Below are positions 1-7,994 of a DNA stretch of 64,000 nucleotides, piece after piece. The first letter of the stretch is position 1; each line of letters opens with the position of its first letter. A program made the position numbers and the translations under genes. Source of the stretch: Streptomyces brevispora (GTDB lineage: Bacteria; Actinomycetota; Actinomycetes; Streptomycetales; Streptomycetaceae); the NCBI RefSeq assembly GCF_007829885.1, contig NZ_VIWW01000001.1, positions 2,666,001 to 2,730,000 on the forward strand. Direction: 5' to 3'. The notes under the pieces were generated by a model. It searched no databases and had not been told where the DNA came from. It worked only from the letters and a program-made list of their open reading frames with translations.

Positions 1-144
1 GGGAGAGAGCCCCTCCGCCCCGGCGACGGGTGTGGAGGGAGCGGCGGCGGGGTCGGCGGACGCGGTGCCGGTCAGCCCGGCCAGGGCGAGCGCGCCGACG
101 GCGACGGTGGCGGCGCACGCGGCCATGGCACGTCTTCGGAGCAT
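1..144 (-). CDS. secreted protein, N-terminal fragment
   Basis: The reading frame starts at ATG 144 and runs off the left edge. A GGAGAG ribosome binding site lies just upstream. The first 31 residues are a clear Sec signal peptide: an arginine-rich start (MLRRRAM), a hydrophobic Ala/Val/Leu core, and a likely signal peptidase I site after TASA. The start of the mature part is Ala/Pro-rich. Only 48 residues are in the window, so no function can be assigned. It could equally be a secreted enzyme or a structural protein. Confidence 0.6.
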   Translation of the reverse strand, partial: MLRRRAMAACAATVAVGALALAGLTGTASADPAAAPSTPVAGAEGLSP

Positions 145-343
145 GGATCTCTCCACGGAAATCTCCACGGAACTCTCCTTGGTTGCGGGGGAATTGCCGA
201 CAACGTAGCCGCGCGCACCCGGCCGAATGAGATCCCGTCCGCCCCATCGCACCACGTTATGGGGTAGCCGTGACCGGCGGCGATACGGCGCAACACCCGC
301 TCCCGGCCTCCCCACGCGCCGCCCGCACGAGTAGGTTCCCCTC

Positions 344-1024
344 ATGCGAATAGGCCAACTGCTGGGCACCGGACGCTCCGCCGACGTGTACGAGCTGGAC
401 GAGCAGTGGGTCCTGCGGCGTTATCGCCTCGGGCTGGACGCCGGGCGCGAGATGCCCGTCATGTCCTACCTCTCGGCGTCCGGCTACCCGGTCCCCCGGC
501 TCGGTCCGCTGCCCGCGTCGGCCGGTCCCGGCGACCTGGTCCTGCAACGTCTCACCGGTCCGACGATGCTGGAGTCCCTGGTCTCCGGCGAGCTCGGCGG
601 GGGCGAGGGCTCCGCCATGCTGGCGGGCCTGCTCGCCGATCTGCACACCGTCCCGGCCCGGCTCTCGACGGATCCCGAGGACCGGATCCTCCACCTCGAC
701 CTGCATCCGGGCAACGTGATGCTGACGGCCGACGGCCCCGTGGTGATCGACTGGAGCAACACCGAGGAGGGACCGCCCGCCCTGGACCGGGCCATGACCG
801 CGCTGATCCTGGCCCAGGTCGCGGTCGATCCCCACATCCCGGCGGCGGCGGGCGCCCGCGCGCTGCTGGACACCCTGATGCCCCTCCTGGCCGCCGACGA
901 CGGCATCCCGGCCCGCCACCTCGCCGCCGCGGCGGCCCGTCGCGCCGCCAATCCGACGATGAGCCCGGCCGAACTGGCCCTGATCGGGGAGGCGTCGGCC
1001 CTGGTCGCGGTGCTGTCGGGGTGA
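344..1024 (+). CDS. APH/choline kinase-like phosphotransferase
   Basis: A 226-residue protein of the aminoglycoside phosphotransferase/protein-kinase-like fold. Seen directly: a glycine-rich loop near residues 6-12 (LLGTGRSADVYE), the catalytic-loop motif HLDLHPGNV near residue 122 (HxDxxxxN, with catalytic Asp and metal-binding Asn), and IDWSN in place of the DFG-type metal-binding Asp. It is shorter than classical resistance kinases (about 260-300), as is common in the small phosphotransferase branch of actinomycetes. The substrate cannot be told from sequence; antibiotic modification is possible but unproven. It is a single gene between a divergent secreted-protein gene and the relic cluster. 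Confidence 0.8.
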   Translation: MRIGQLLGTGRSADVYELDEQWVLRRYRLGLDAGREMPVMSYLSASGYPVPRLGPLPASAGPGDLVLQRLTGPTMLESLVSGELGGGEGSAMLAGLLADLHTVPARLSTDPEDRILHLDLHPGNVMLTADGPVVIDWSNTEEGPPALDRAMTALILAQVAVDPHIPAAAGARALLDTLMPLLAADDGIPARHLAAAAARRAANPTMSPAELALIGEASALVAVLSG

Positions 1025-1078
1025 GATCCGGCCGCCGCTAGGTGCAGGCCGGGCGACGGTCCCCCTCGCGACCTGCCG

Positions 1079-1273
1079 TCAGAGTTGCTCCAGGCTGTCC
1101 GTTCCGTCCTGGCCATAGGACTTCTGGTGCGGAGGCTTGTGATGCGGGGGCTTGTGGTGCGGGGGCCGCGGGTTGCTGAGGGTGATGGTGACCGTCGCCG
1201 GCTTGCTCACGATCTGGTTGCCCTGCGGGCCGGTTCCCGCCGCGACCGCGCTGAAGGTCCGCGCCGCGGTGCT
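1079..1273 (-). pseudogene. C-terminal remnant of a minus-strand gene
   Basis: A minus-strand frame ending at a stop at 1079-1081 reads like the C-terminus of a real extracellular or structural protein. It has SAVAAGTGPQGNQIVSKPA followed by a His/Pro/Lys repeat (HHKPPHHKPP) and a polar end. Upstream of about 1273 the same frame becomes arginine-rich and non-protein-like. I infer that the 5' part was lost where the relic cluster begins. The 12-bp-scale repeat encoding HHKPP is visible in the DNA around 1129-1170. Function unknown. Confidence 0.4.
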
Positions 1274-1347
1274 GCGCCGCCGACGCTGAGCCCCTCGGTT
1301 CCAAATGCTGTTGCGGGCGGCGCGCCCGTGAAGAAGGATCACCACCT

Positions 1348-2355
1348 GTGACGACAGCCGAACAACAGCCGCAGCCCGTACGGCAATCCCCCGACAGCGC
1401 TTCGCCCCGCCCCCTCGCACTGATAACCGGCGTCGGCCGTACGGTCGGCATCGGCGCGGGCATCGCCACGGGGCCGTCGTTCACGGCCGAGCAGCTTCCG
1501 CTCCTTGAGGAGCACGGAGTGATGGCCGACGCGACGTCCATGGAGCAGTTCGACGAGTTCTGCACCGGTCGGCCCGGGAAGGCCGTCGGGCTCAGGCTGC
1601 GGGTTCCCCTCCCCAAGTCGCTGCACAACATCGCCACATTCGGCAGCGGCAGCCGGTTCGGCGCGTTCGCGACCGATGCGCGCCTCAAGGAGATCCTGGA
1701 CCGCACGGGGTGCCGGCTGACCCGGCTGCACACCCACACGGGCCAGATGTCCCCGCAGCACCTCACCTACAAGGCGCGGTACCTGCTAGCCGTGGCAGAG
1801 GCGTACCCGAGCATCGAGGAGATCGACCTCGGCGGAGGCTTCTTCGCGCTGTACGCGGATCGTGAGCAGGCCAAGCTGGCCTGGGCTTCGGTCGCCGCCG
1901 ACCTGGACGACTTCGAGCGGAGGACGGGCCGGAGGATCCGGATCCTGGTCGAACCCGGTGCGGCCATCCTCTCGTTCCACGGCTACCTCCTGGCGACGGT
2001 CCGCTCCGCCGAGCACGGGCATCCGTCCTTCCAGGCGGACGTGCTCACCGTGGACGCCTCGGCGTGGAACTTCTCTCCGTGGCACAAGCCGCAGTTCATC
2101 CCTCTGGCCCCCCGCCACGAGAACGAGGTCCTGCGTCCCACGCTGATCGCCGGTGAAACTCTGTACGAGCACGACTTCTTCGGAGCGGATTCGCTCGGCC
2201 CCCGGCACCCCGTTCCGCTGCCCGGGATGAACCGGGGCGACCGCATCGTCATCACCACATCGGGCGCGTACACCATGACCAATTCGCGCAACTTCAACCG
2301 GCTCCCCCTGCCTCAGGAGTACGTGTACGCATCGGGGCAGATCGAGAGAATCTGA
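1348..2355 (+). pseudogene. SDR start fused to truncated PLP decarboxylase (fold III)
   Basis: The frame opens at GTG 1348 behind a GAAGGA ribosome binding site and gives 335 residues. Residues about 21-38 (PLALITGVGRTVGIGAGIA) look like the Rossmann start of a short-chain dehydrogenase. From about residue 40 the protein reads as the second half of a DapDC/ornithine-type decarboxylase: SRFGA, LHTHTGQ, IDLGGGF, EPGAAI, GETLYEHD (the CxxxD-like region) and a C-terminal GAY...NFN. The first barrel strands with the PLP-binding lysine are missing, so about 130 residues of the usual 420 are absent. This is best explained by an in-frame deletion joining two neighbouring genes. Its stop overlaps the next start (TGATG). 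Activity is unlikely. Confidence 0.65.
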
Positions 2356-3827
2356 TGAGCACTGTCTCGGGAACCGTCTCCGAAGCGCTCGCCCTGGAGC
2401 GTGATCTCCTTTCCGAAATGGCCGGCCTGGCAGCCGACCAAGGGGGCGACGACCGCACGCAATGGACCTCGCACGCCGAGTCGGTCGGCCGGATCGACCT
2501 CGGCGACCATGACGATCTCTCGGTCGAACGCCATCTGGTCGAGGCGGCCGCTCGCACGCGGACGCTGCTCCTACGACGCGGGCACCTCATGGACGAAGGG
2601 TTCTATCGGTCTCCGGACCTCACGAAGCCTCGCACGCTGCCCGACGGTCAGCGGCTCCACCTCGCCTACGAGCGCAGTCTTCCCGTCGACGCGCTCGAAC
2701 AGAAGCTGGCGAGTCGGGGCCGTGAACCGTCCGGTGGCTGGCGTCGCCGGACGGTCGCGTTCAGCAGCGGCATGGCCGCGATAACGAACATCCTCCAGAG
2801 CCTCACCTACATGCTGAAGCCCTCGGAAGAGAAGCCGATGCGCGTCGATTTCTGGGGAGACTACTTCGAGACCGGCGCGCTTCTGGAATATCTCTCGGGC
2901 GCGACGGTGCGCACGCGCAAGGTGGCCCCCCACGACCTCGACGCGGTGTGGTCCGGTCCAGAAGCCTCCGACGTCGTTCTGATCGAGCCGATCCGGTACA
3001 ACTGGTCGCTCGACGCACTCGACGTGAGCCGGCTGGTGAACGGGTGGCGCCGCGGTCCCGCGCATACTCCCATCGTCGTCGTCGACACCACCCTGGCCTC
3101 GCCGACCTGGCCGACCGGCGCGTTCGTGGACGCGCTGGTGTCCCCGTCCGGTGCCCCGCTGGTGGTGGAGGTCCGCTCGGGTCTGAAACTCGACCAGCAG
3201 GGCCTGGAGATATCCAACCTCGGTGTCGTGGACGTCTTCCAGCACGATCGGGCCATGAACCCGGCGCTGACCGCGGAGCACGTAGAAGAGACGATCAAGG
3301 CGGCAAGGGGCATCACCGGGGCGTGCCCGTCGGCGGCGTCCGTCGCCGCGCTCGACGCGCCTTTCCTGCTGGACGACCAGTAGACCCGTGTCCACAGCGG
3401 CTTGCTGTTCCGAAACAACGCCTGGCTGGCGGAGAGGCTGTCCGACGCCACGGACGGCGTGTTCCAGTCGTTCGCGCATCCGTCCCTGTCCGAGGGATCC
3501 GGCCGGGCCAACGCCCCCTTCATTGTCTGCGAGCTGCGCGAGAACACCCTGGACAACCACGCCGTGCTCCAGGCGGTGGTGCAGGAAGAGATCGAACGGC
3601 GTCGGCTCAACGTCGTCTACGGCAACAGCTTCGGCTTCAGGACCACACGATTCGATCTCATAGTCCCGCGCAAGTCCGAAGGGAACGCGCTGTTCAAGGT
3701 CGCGGCAGGTGCGCTCGGAGGGCCGTCCCTGAACCAGTTCTGTGACGTTCTGAGGGACATCGCCTCCTATCCATCCATGGCCAAGTTGCAGGAGAGGTAC
3801 AAAATGAACGCGGTGAAATGGAAATGA
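2355..3827 (+). pseudogene. Cys/Met-metabolism-type PLP enzyme broken by amber codon
   Basis: Two open stretches, 2355-3383 and 3402-3827, lie in the same frame and are separated only by TAG at 3381-3383. Read through, they give one protein of about 490 residues with fold-type I PLP features: SSGMAAI near residue 137 (cofactor phosphate loop), VVVDTTLASP (PLP-ring Asp) and RSGLKLDQ with the probable Schiff-base lysine. After the stop the sequence continues smoothly (TRVHSGLLFRNNAW). No ribosome binding site precedes the second half. A TGG-to-TAG change is the simplest cause. It overlaps the upstream gene by one base and the ABC gene by ATGA, so it sits inside an operon. Confidence 0.7.
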
Positions 3828-5437
3828 CCAGAGAACCCTCTCGGAACCAACTTGGCGATCTCGTCCGCGAATTCAGTCGCAACGAGCGCAGAGCCCTGGT
3901 CCTCTTCGCGGTCCTGGCACTCGCCGGCGCAGCCGCGGAAGCGACCGTGCCGCTGCTCGTGGGAGCGTCGCTGAGCGCCGCACTGGATTCGGGATCGGGA
4001 CGGCTGATCGCGACCCTGCTGGGGCTGGGGGCGGTCCTCGCCTTCGGAATCTTCGCCAACGTCACCCGGAACGCCATCGCCGCCCGGATGAAGGTGCGCA
4101 ACGCGGTGCAGCTGCGTACCTCGATCAGCGAGAAGGCGGCGCGGGCACCGCGCGAGATGGCGTCGTCCTCGCACCAGGCGCAGGTCGCCACGGTGGTCTC
4201 CTACGACGTCGACCGGGTGACCAATTTCCCCATCGCCCGGCTCAAGCTCGTCGCCTCGATCATCGGCATGGTCATCGTCGCCACCTACCTGCTGTGGATC
4301 TCGCCGTGGGTGACCCTGCTCATCCTCGCGGGCGTGCCGACCTTTATGTGGCTCACGAAGAAGGTCGCGGAGCCCCTTGAGGAACGCCAGGAGAAGCACC
4401 GCGATCTGCTGGGGAAGGTCGTCGAGTTGAGCTCGGACATCGCCCTGGGGCTGCGCATCCTGCGCGGCATCGGCGCCCAGAAGGTCATGCGGAAGCGGTT
4501 CGAGAAGGCGTCCCTGGAGACCGAGCAGGCGGGGGTGAGCGTCGCCCAGACCGAGGCGCTCCTCTTCGTCTCGGGCAACCTGCTGCCGGGCATCCTCCTC
4601 ACCGGTGTTGTGGCACTCGGTGGTCACCTCGCGGCGTCCGGCGCCATCGCGGCCACCGACCTGGTCACGTTCTACGCCGCTTCGGCCTATCTGGTCCTGC
4701 CCGTCTCCACCGCGGCCGGCTACAACGGCCTGCACAGCAGCGCACGGGTCGCGGCGAAGAACATCACGGAGATCATCGACATACCGGAAGGCGACTGGCC
4801 CGGCCGGCTCGACTCCGTTCCGGCCGACGCGGACATCGTCGACCGGACGACGGGACTGTGCGTGCCGAACGGCGGGCTCAGCGTGCTGATACCCGGATCC
4901 GCCACCGACACGACCGAGGAACTGGGCCGTCGGCTCACCGGAATGACGTCGGACTCCGCGGCACTGGTCCTCCTCGGCGGACACCCCCTGCAGGAGTACG
5001 ACCTCTCCACCCTGCGGGCCGCTCTGCGCTACCACGGCCCGCGCACCACGATGTTCTCCGGCAGCGCCCGCGAGGTCCTGGACCCCGCGTCCCGCCACAG
5101 CGAGGAGGACCTCCGGGCGGCCCTGTGGGCGGCTGGCGCCACCGATGTCATCGACCGCCTGCCGGACGGCCTGGAGACGCACATCGACGCCGACGGGCGC
5201 AGCCTGTCGGGCGGCCAGCGGCAGCGGCTGATCCTGGCGCGGTCGCTGCTCGGCGAGCCCCCCATGCTGGTACTCGTCGAGCCGACGACGGCTCTCGACG
5301 CGGTGACCGAGGTCGAGGTCGCCCGACGCATCGCCCGGTACCGCCAAGGACGCACCACCCTGGTAGTAACGCGCAGCGGCGCCTTCCGTGCCGTGGCCGA
5401 CCAGGTGCTCCGCACTCAGGAGGAAACCTGTGTCTGA
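3824..5437 (+). CDS. ABC exporter half-transporter, degenerate NBD
   Basis: A 537-residue membrane/ATPase fusion. The start at ATG 3824 overlaps the previous stop (ATGA), implying translational coupling; ATG 3818 is an alternative. Residues 1-320 hold the six-helix type IV exporter domain. The nucleotide-binding domain keeps a canonical signature (LSGGQRQR). Its Walker A is replaced by a non-glycine-lysine loop (LIPGSATDTTEE), and its Walker B reads LVLVEPTTALD without the usual Asp. This pattern is typical of the degenerate partner in asymmetric heterodimers. The next gene starts inside its last codons, so the two are made together. Substrate unknown; probably the product of the adjacent broken pathway. 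Confidence 0.85.
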   Translation: MTREPSRNQLGDLVREFSRNERRALVLFAVLALAGAAAEATVPLLVGASLSAALDSGSGRLIATLLGLGAVLAFGIFANVTRNAIAARMKVRNAVQLRTSISEKAARAPREMASSSHQAQVATVVSYDVDRVTNFPIARLKLVASIIGMVIVATYLLWISPWVTLLILAGVPTFMWLTKKVAEPLEERQEKHRDLLGKVVELSSDIALGLRILRGIGAQKVMRKRFEKASLETEQAGVSVAQTEALLFVSGNLLPGILLTGVVALGGHLAASGAIAATDLVTFYAASAYLVLPVSTAAGYNGLHSSARVAAKNITEIIDIPEGDWPGRLDSVPADADIVDRTTGLCVPNGGLSVLIPGSATDTTEELGRRLTGMTSDSAALVLLGGHPLQEYDLSTLRAALRYHGPRTTMFSGSAREVLDPASRHSEEDLRAALWAAGATDVIDRLPDGLETHIDADGRSLSGGQRQRLILARSLLGEPPMLVLVEPTTALDAVTEVEVARRIARYRQGRTTLVVTRSGAFRAVADQVLRTQEETCV

Positions 5438-7202
5438 CCTCACCCACACCCTGCCGGTGGCGGACGCCCGCACCGTGAAGCGCAGAGTCCAGGAGCTCCT
5501 TCTCCGGTTCAAGGGGTGGCTGACCGCGATCGTCCTCGTCCACGCGGGGGCGACGGTCTGCGCGCTGATCCCGCCCCTGGTGCTGGGGGAGATCATCGAC
5601 AAGGTCTCCGCCCACCAGGAACTCTCCCTCCTGCAGTGGGCCACGGTGATCGCTGTGGCGCTGCTCGTCGGAGCCGTACTCGAGTTCACCGCCGCGAAGT
5701 GGTCGTTCGTCCTGGGCGAGCGGGTCTTCTCCCTCCTCCGCATGCAGTTCCTGACCGGTCTGCTCGCCATGCCGCTGCGCCGGGTGGAGAGGGCCGACGC
5801 GGGCGAGATCCTGTCGCGCTCCACTTCCGACATGGACGCCCTGCAGGAAGTGACGCGCACCGGTCTCCCGGAGACCATCGTGGGTTCGGTGACGACGGCC
5901 ATGACCCTCGGCTGCGCCTTCGTCATCAACCCCCTGCTCGCGCTGGGATGCCTCGTCGGGTTCCCGCCGATGATCCTCGCGACCCGGTGGTACGTCCGCC
6001 GCTCGGAGAAGGTGTACGGCGACGAACTGGAGGCGCGCGCAGCCGTGTCGAGCCAGGTCACGGAGTCCGTACGAGGCCATGAGGTCATCGAGACGCTGAA
6101 GCTGGAGAAGGTCCGGAAGAGCTCCGCCTCGCGAGTCGTCGCGCGCGCGGCCGAGACGGCGCGCGGGCCGATCCGCCTCGAACAGCGTGCCTTCCCCGTC
6201 ATCCAGGTCGGATACCACCTCCCGCTGCTCGTCGTGGTGGGCTGGGGCGCGTGGCTGGTCCGCGGCGGCAGCGCCGAGGTGGGGCAGGTCGCGGCGATCG
6301 CGCTGTACATGCGGGCCATCCTTTCCCCGCTGGACGACCTCATCTACTGGTTCGGCGAGGCCCAGCCGGCCAGGGCGGCGCTCGGCCGCATCCTCGGTGT
6401 CGTGGGAGACTCCGCCGCTCCGGAACACGTCGTCCCGAAGGGGCGCACGCCGCTGGAACAGCACGAGGCGCTGAGCGTCCGGCAGCTCTCCTTCGGCTAC
6501 GTCGACGGCACGAACGTGCTGAACGACATCGACCTGACCGTGCGCACGGGTGAGCGCGTCTGCGTGGTGGGCGCGTCCGGGGCAGGGAAGACCACGCTGG
6601 CCCTTCTCCTGGCCGGAATCCTCACTCCCACGTCCGGCAGCATCGGCGTGGCGGGCGCCGGCGGCTCCGACGACACCCGCCTCGACGTCGTCCTAATGAC
6701 GCAGGAGGACCACGTCTTCGGTGGCACGATCGCCGACAACCTGACGCTGGCCCGGTCCGACGCCTCCGAAGCCGCCGTCAGGCACGCGCTGGAGGCGGTC
6801 GGTGCCGACGGCTGGGTCACGTCCATGGACGACGGGCTGCAGACCCGGCTGGGCGCGGACGCGCACACCCTCACCCCTGCTCAGGCGCGCCAGCTCTCCC
6901 TCGCCCGGCTGGTCCTGATGCAGCCGAGGGCGCTCATCCTGGACGAGGCCACCGCCGGTCTGTCGGAGGAGGAGTCCAAGCAGTTCGCGATGCTCCTTCC
7001 GACCGTCCTGCAGGACACCACCGTCATCCAGATCGCCCACGACCTGTGGGCGGCCCAGAACAGCGACCAGGTCGTCGTCATGGACGACGGCAGCATCGTC
7101 GAGCGCGGAAGCCACACGGAACTCCTCGCTTCGGACGGCGTCTACACGCAGCTGTGGAATTCGTGGCACTCGGCGACGCTCACCCCGGGGCAGCCCCGAT
7201 GA
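5430..7202 (+). CDS. ABC exporter half-transporter, catalytic NBD
   Basis: A 590-residue partner of the preceding gene. GTG 5430 follows AGGAGG and overlaps the upstream stop. The N-terminal 320 residues are the transmembrane domain. The nucleotide-binding domain has a perfect Walker A (GASGAGKTT) and Walker B with catalytic Glu (ALILDEATAGL). Its signature is degraded to LTPAQ. In a heterodimer this pairs with the intact LSGGQ of the partner to make one working ATP site and one dead site. The gene ends with ATGA overlap into a truncated reading frame, so the operon once continued to the right. Confidence 0.88.
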   Translation: MSDLTHTLPVADARTVKRRVQELLLRFKGWLTAIVLVHAGATVCALIPPLVLGEIIDKVSAHQELSLLQWATVIAVALLVGAVLEFTAAKWSFVLGERVFSLLRMQFLTGLLAMPLRRVERADAGEILSRSTSDMDALQEVTRTGLPETIVGSVTTAMTLGCAFVINPLLALGCLVGFPPMILATRWYVRRSEKVYGDELEARAAVSSQVTESVRGHEVIETLKLEKVRKSSASRVVARAAETARGPIRLEQRAFPVIQVGYHLPLLVVVGWGAWLVRGGSAEVGQVAAIALYMRAILSPLDDLIYWFGEAQPARAALGRILGVVGDSAAPEHVVPKGRTPLEQHEALSVRQLSFGYVDGTNVLNDIDLTVRTGERVCVVGASGAGKTTLALLLAGILTPTSGSIGVAGAGGSDDTRLDVVLMTQEDHVFGGTIADNLTLARSDASEAAVRHALEAVGADGWVTSMDDGLQTRLGADAHTLTPAQARQLSLARLVLMQPRALILDEATAGLSEEESKQFAMLLPTVLQDTTVIQIAHDLWAAQNSDQVVVMDDGSIVERGSHTELLASDGVYTQLWNSWHSATLTPGQPR

Positions 7203-7500
7203 CCACGACAGGCGGACAGCTCGCCGACGCGGTTCTCATGATCGCGCCAGGTGCGGCCCGACAGGACACTCCGGACGGGAGGTCTCGGGCACTCGGAGGC
7301 GTCTCACCTTCCGTCAGGTGCTTCAAAACGCTCACCAGGTAGTCCATGCCGTTGGACACCGGGGTGTAGAAGACGTCCGGTCGCGGGGACGGACGCTTCG
7401 CCTTTTTCGCACCCTGGGCGGGCACGGTAGCCGGCGCCGGGATCTGGCCCGCGATGCCCTTGGCCTCATCGGGGTCCTGCGGTTCAGTCGGATCGGTCAT
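7180..7500 (-). pseudogene. 5' part of a conserved hypothetical gene, cut at island edge
   Basis: ATG 7500 follows a GGGGGA ribosome binding site. The first 74 residues look native: an acidic/Pro/Ala leader, then DVFYTPVSNGMDYLVSVL and a stretch ending ARDL at 7279. From memory, streptomycete relatives continue with KYAVLHLQAA-type sequence, which is absent here. Instead the frame runs into DNA that is the antisense of the island's last gene. So the gene appears truncated by a recombination event near 7278. Molecular function unknown. Confidence 0.5.
7199..7342 (+). pseudogene. truncated start of next cluster gene
   Basis: ATG 7199 overlaps the exporter stop as ATGA, the coupling mode used by its neighbours. 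The frame begins MTTTGGQLADAVLMIAPG and then loses protein character after about 27 codons, near 7278. At that point a minus-strand conserved gene from the other side also breaks. I infer that a real gene of the cluster was cut at the island edge. The remaining residues up to the stop at 7342 are probably read-through of foreign antisense sequence. Function not recognisable. Confidence 0.45.
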
Positions 7501-7534
7501 TGGGTCCCCCAGCAGGGACAAGCATTCCAGGGAG

Positions 7535-7564
7535 AACACCCAGTAACACTGCTGTACTGGTGTT
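7535..7564. promoter_or_regulatory. imperfect inverted repeat upstream of the truncated gene
   Basis: AACACCCAGTA (7535-7545) faces TACTGGTGTT (7555-7564) across 9 bases, with one bulged C. It lies 35 bp upstream of the ATG at 7500, where an operator or promoter element would be expected. The binding protein is unknown. Confidence 0.35.
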
Positions 7565-7758
7565 CCCCCAGGCCGTGAGACACGGTAACGCCTTGTAGGA
7601 ACGGAACAACGGCCAGACCGCCATACGCCCACCCCCATCGTCGCTCTTGACCACCGCCGCTGCACGCCATTTGCACGTTTGGCCACCAGTCGGCCACCGG
7701 ACAGCCTGCGAGGGGCGATCTGGGTTCTCGATCTGGGTTCAGCAGGGCAAAGGGCATG

Positions 7759-7794
7759 AAAAAACCCCAGGTCACGGCGAGTGAGTCCTGGGGT
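7759..7794 (-). terminator. rho-independent terminator after tRNA-Thr
   Basis: On the minus strand a CCCCAGG/CCTGGGG hairpin (7765-7793) is followed by six T. It begins about 8 bases past the 3' end of the tRNA. Unusually for Streptomyces it has a true U-tract. Confidence 0.85.
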
Positions 7795-7801
7795 AATTCC
7801 G

Positions 7802-7875
7802 AGCCGCCTTCGGGATTCGAACCCGAGACCTACGCATTACGAGTGCGTTGCTCTGGCCAACTGAGCTAAGGCGGC
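7802..7875 (-). tRNA. tRNA-Thr (anticodon CGT)
   Basis: The minus strand folds as a complete cloverleaf. The acceptor stem is GCCGCCT/AGGCGGC, the D-arm GCTC..GAGC, and the anticodon stem ACGCA/TGCGT with loop CTCGTAA (anticodon CGT, reading ACG threonine codons). The T-arm is TCGGG-TTCGAAT-CCCGA. CCA is not encoded. It marks the border between accessory DNA on the left and the conserved core order on the right. Confidence 0.95.
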
Positions 7876-7994
7876 ACGCCCTGTCGCACCATGGTGCGAT
7901 CAGCAGCGGGCCCAAGTCTACACAGTTTCCGGGAGTGCTCCGTACCGCCCTGTCGCCGGGGTGTAGTCGCAGGTCAGCGGCCTGGTGGGTGGGG

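Noticed and set aside
3381-3383. Programmed amber decoding (pyrrolysine-like) in the PLP gene
   Set aside because: No pylT/pylS-like genes or downstream stem-loop were seen; a point nonsense mutation is simpler.
3767-6343. 858-codon open frame antisense to the ABC exporter genes
   Set aside because: High-GC codon bias leaves antisense frames open. The translation is Arg/His/Gly-rich without domains, and the plus-strand genes show clear exporter motifs.
7802-7875. tRNA-Thr as the attachment site of the relic island
   Set aside because: I looked for a second copy of the tRNA 3' end near the island borders (about 1273 and 7278) and found none.
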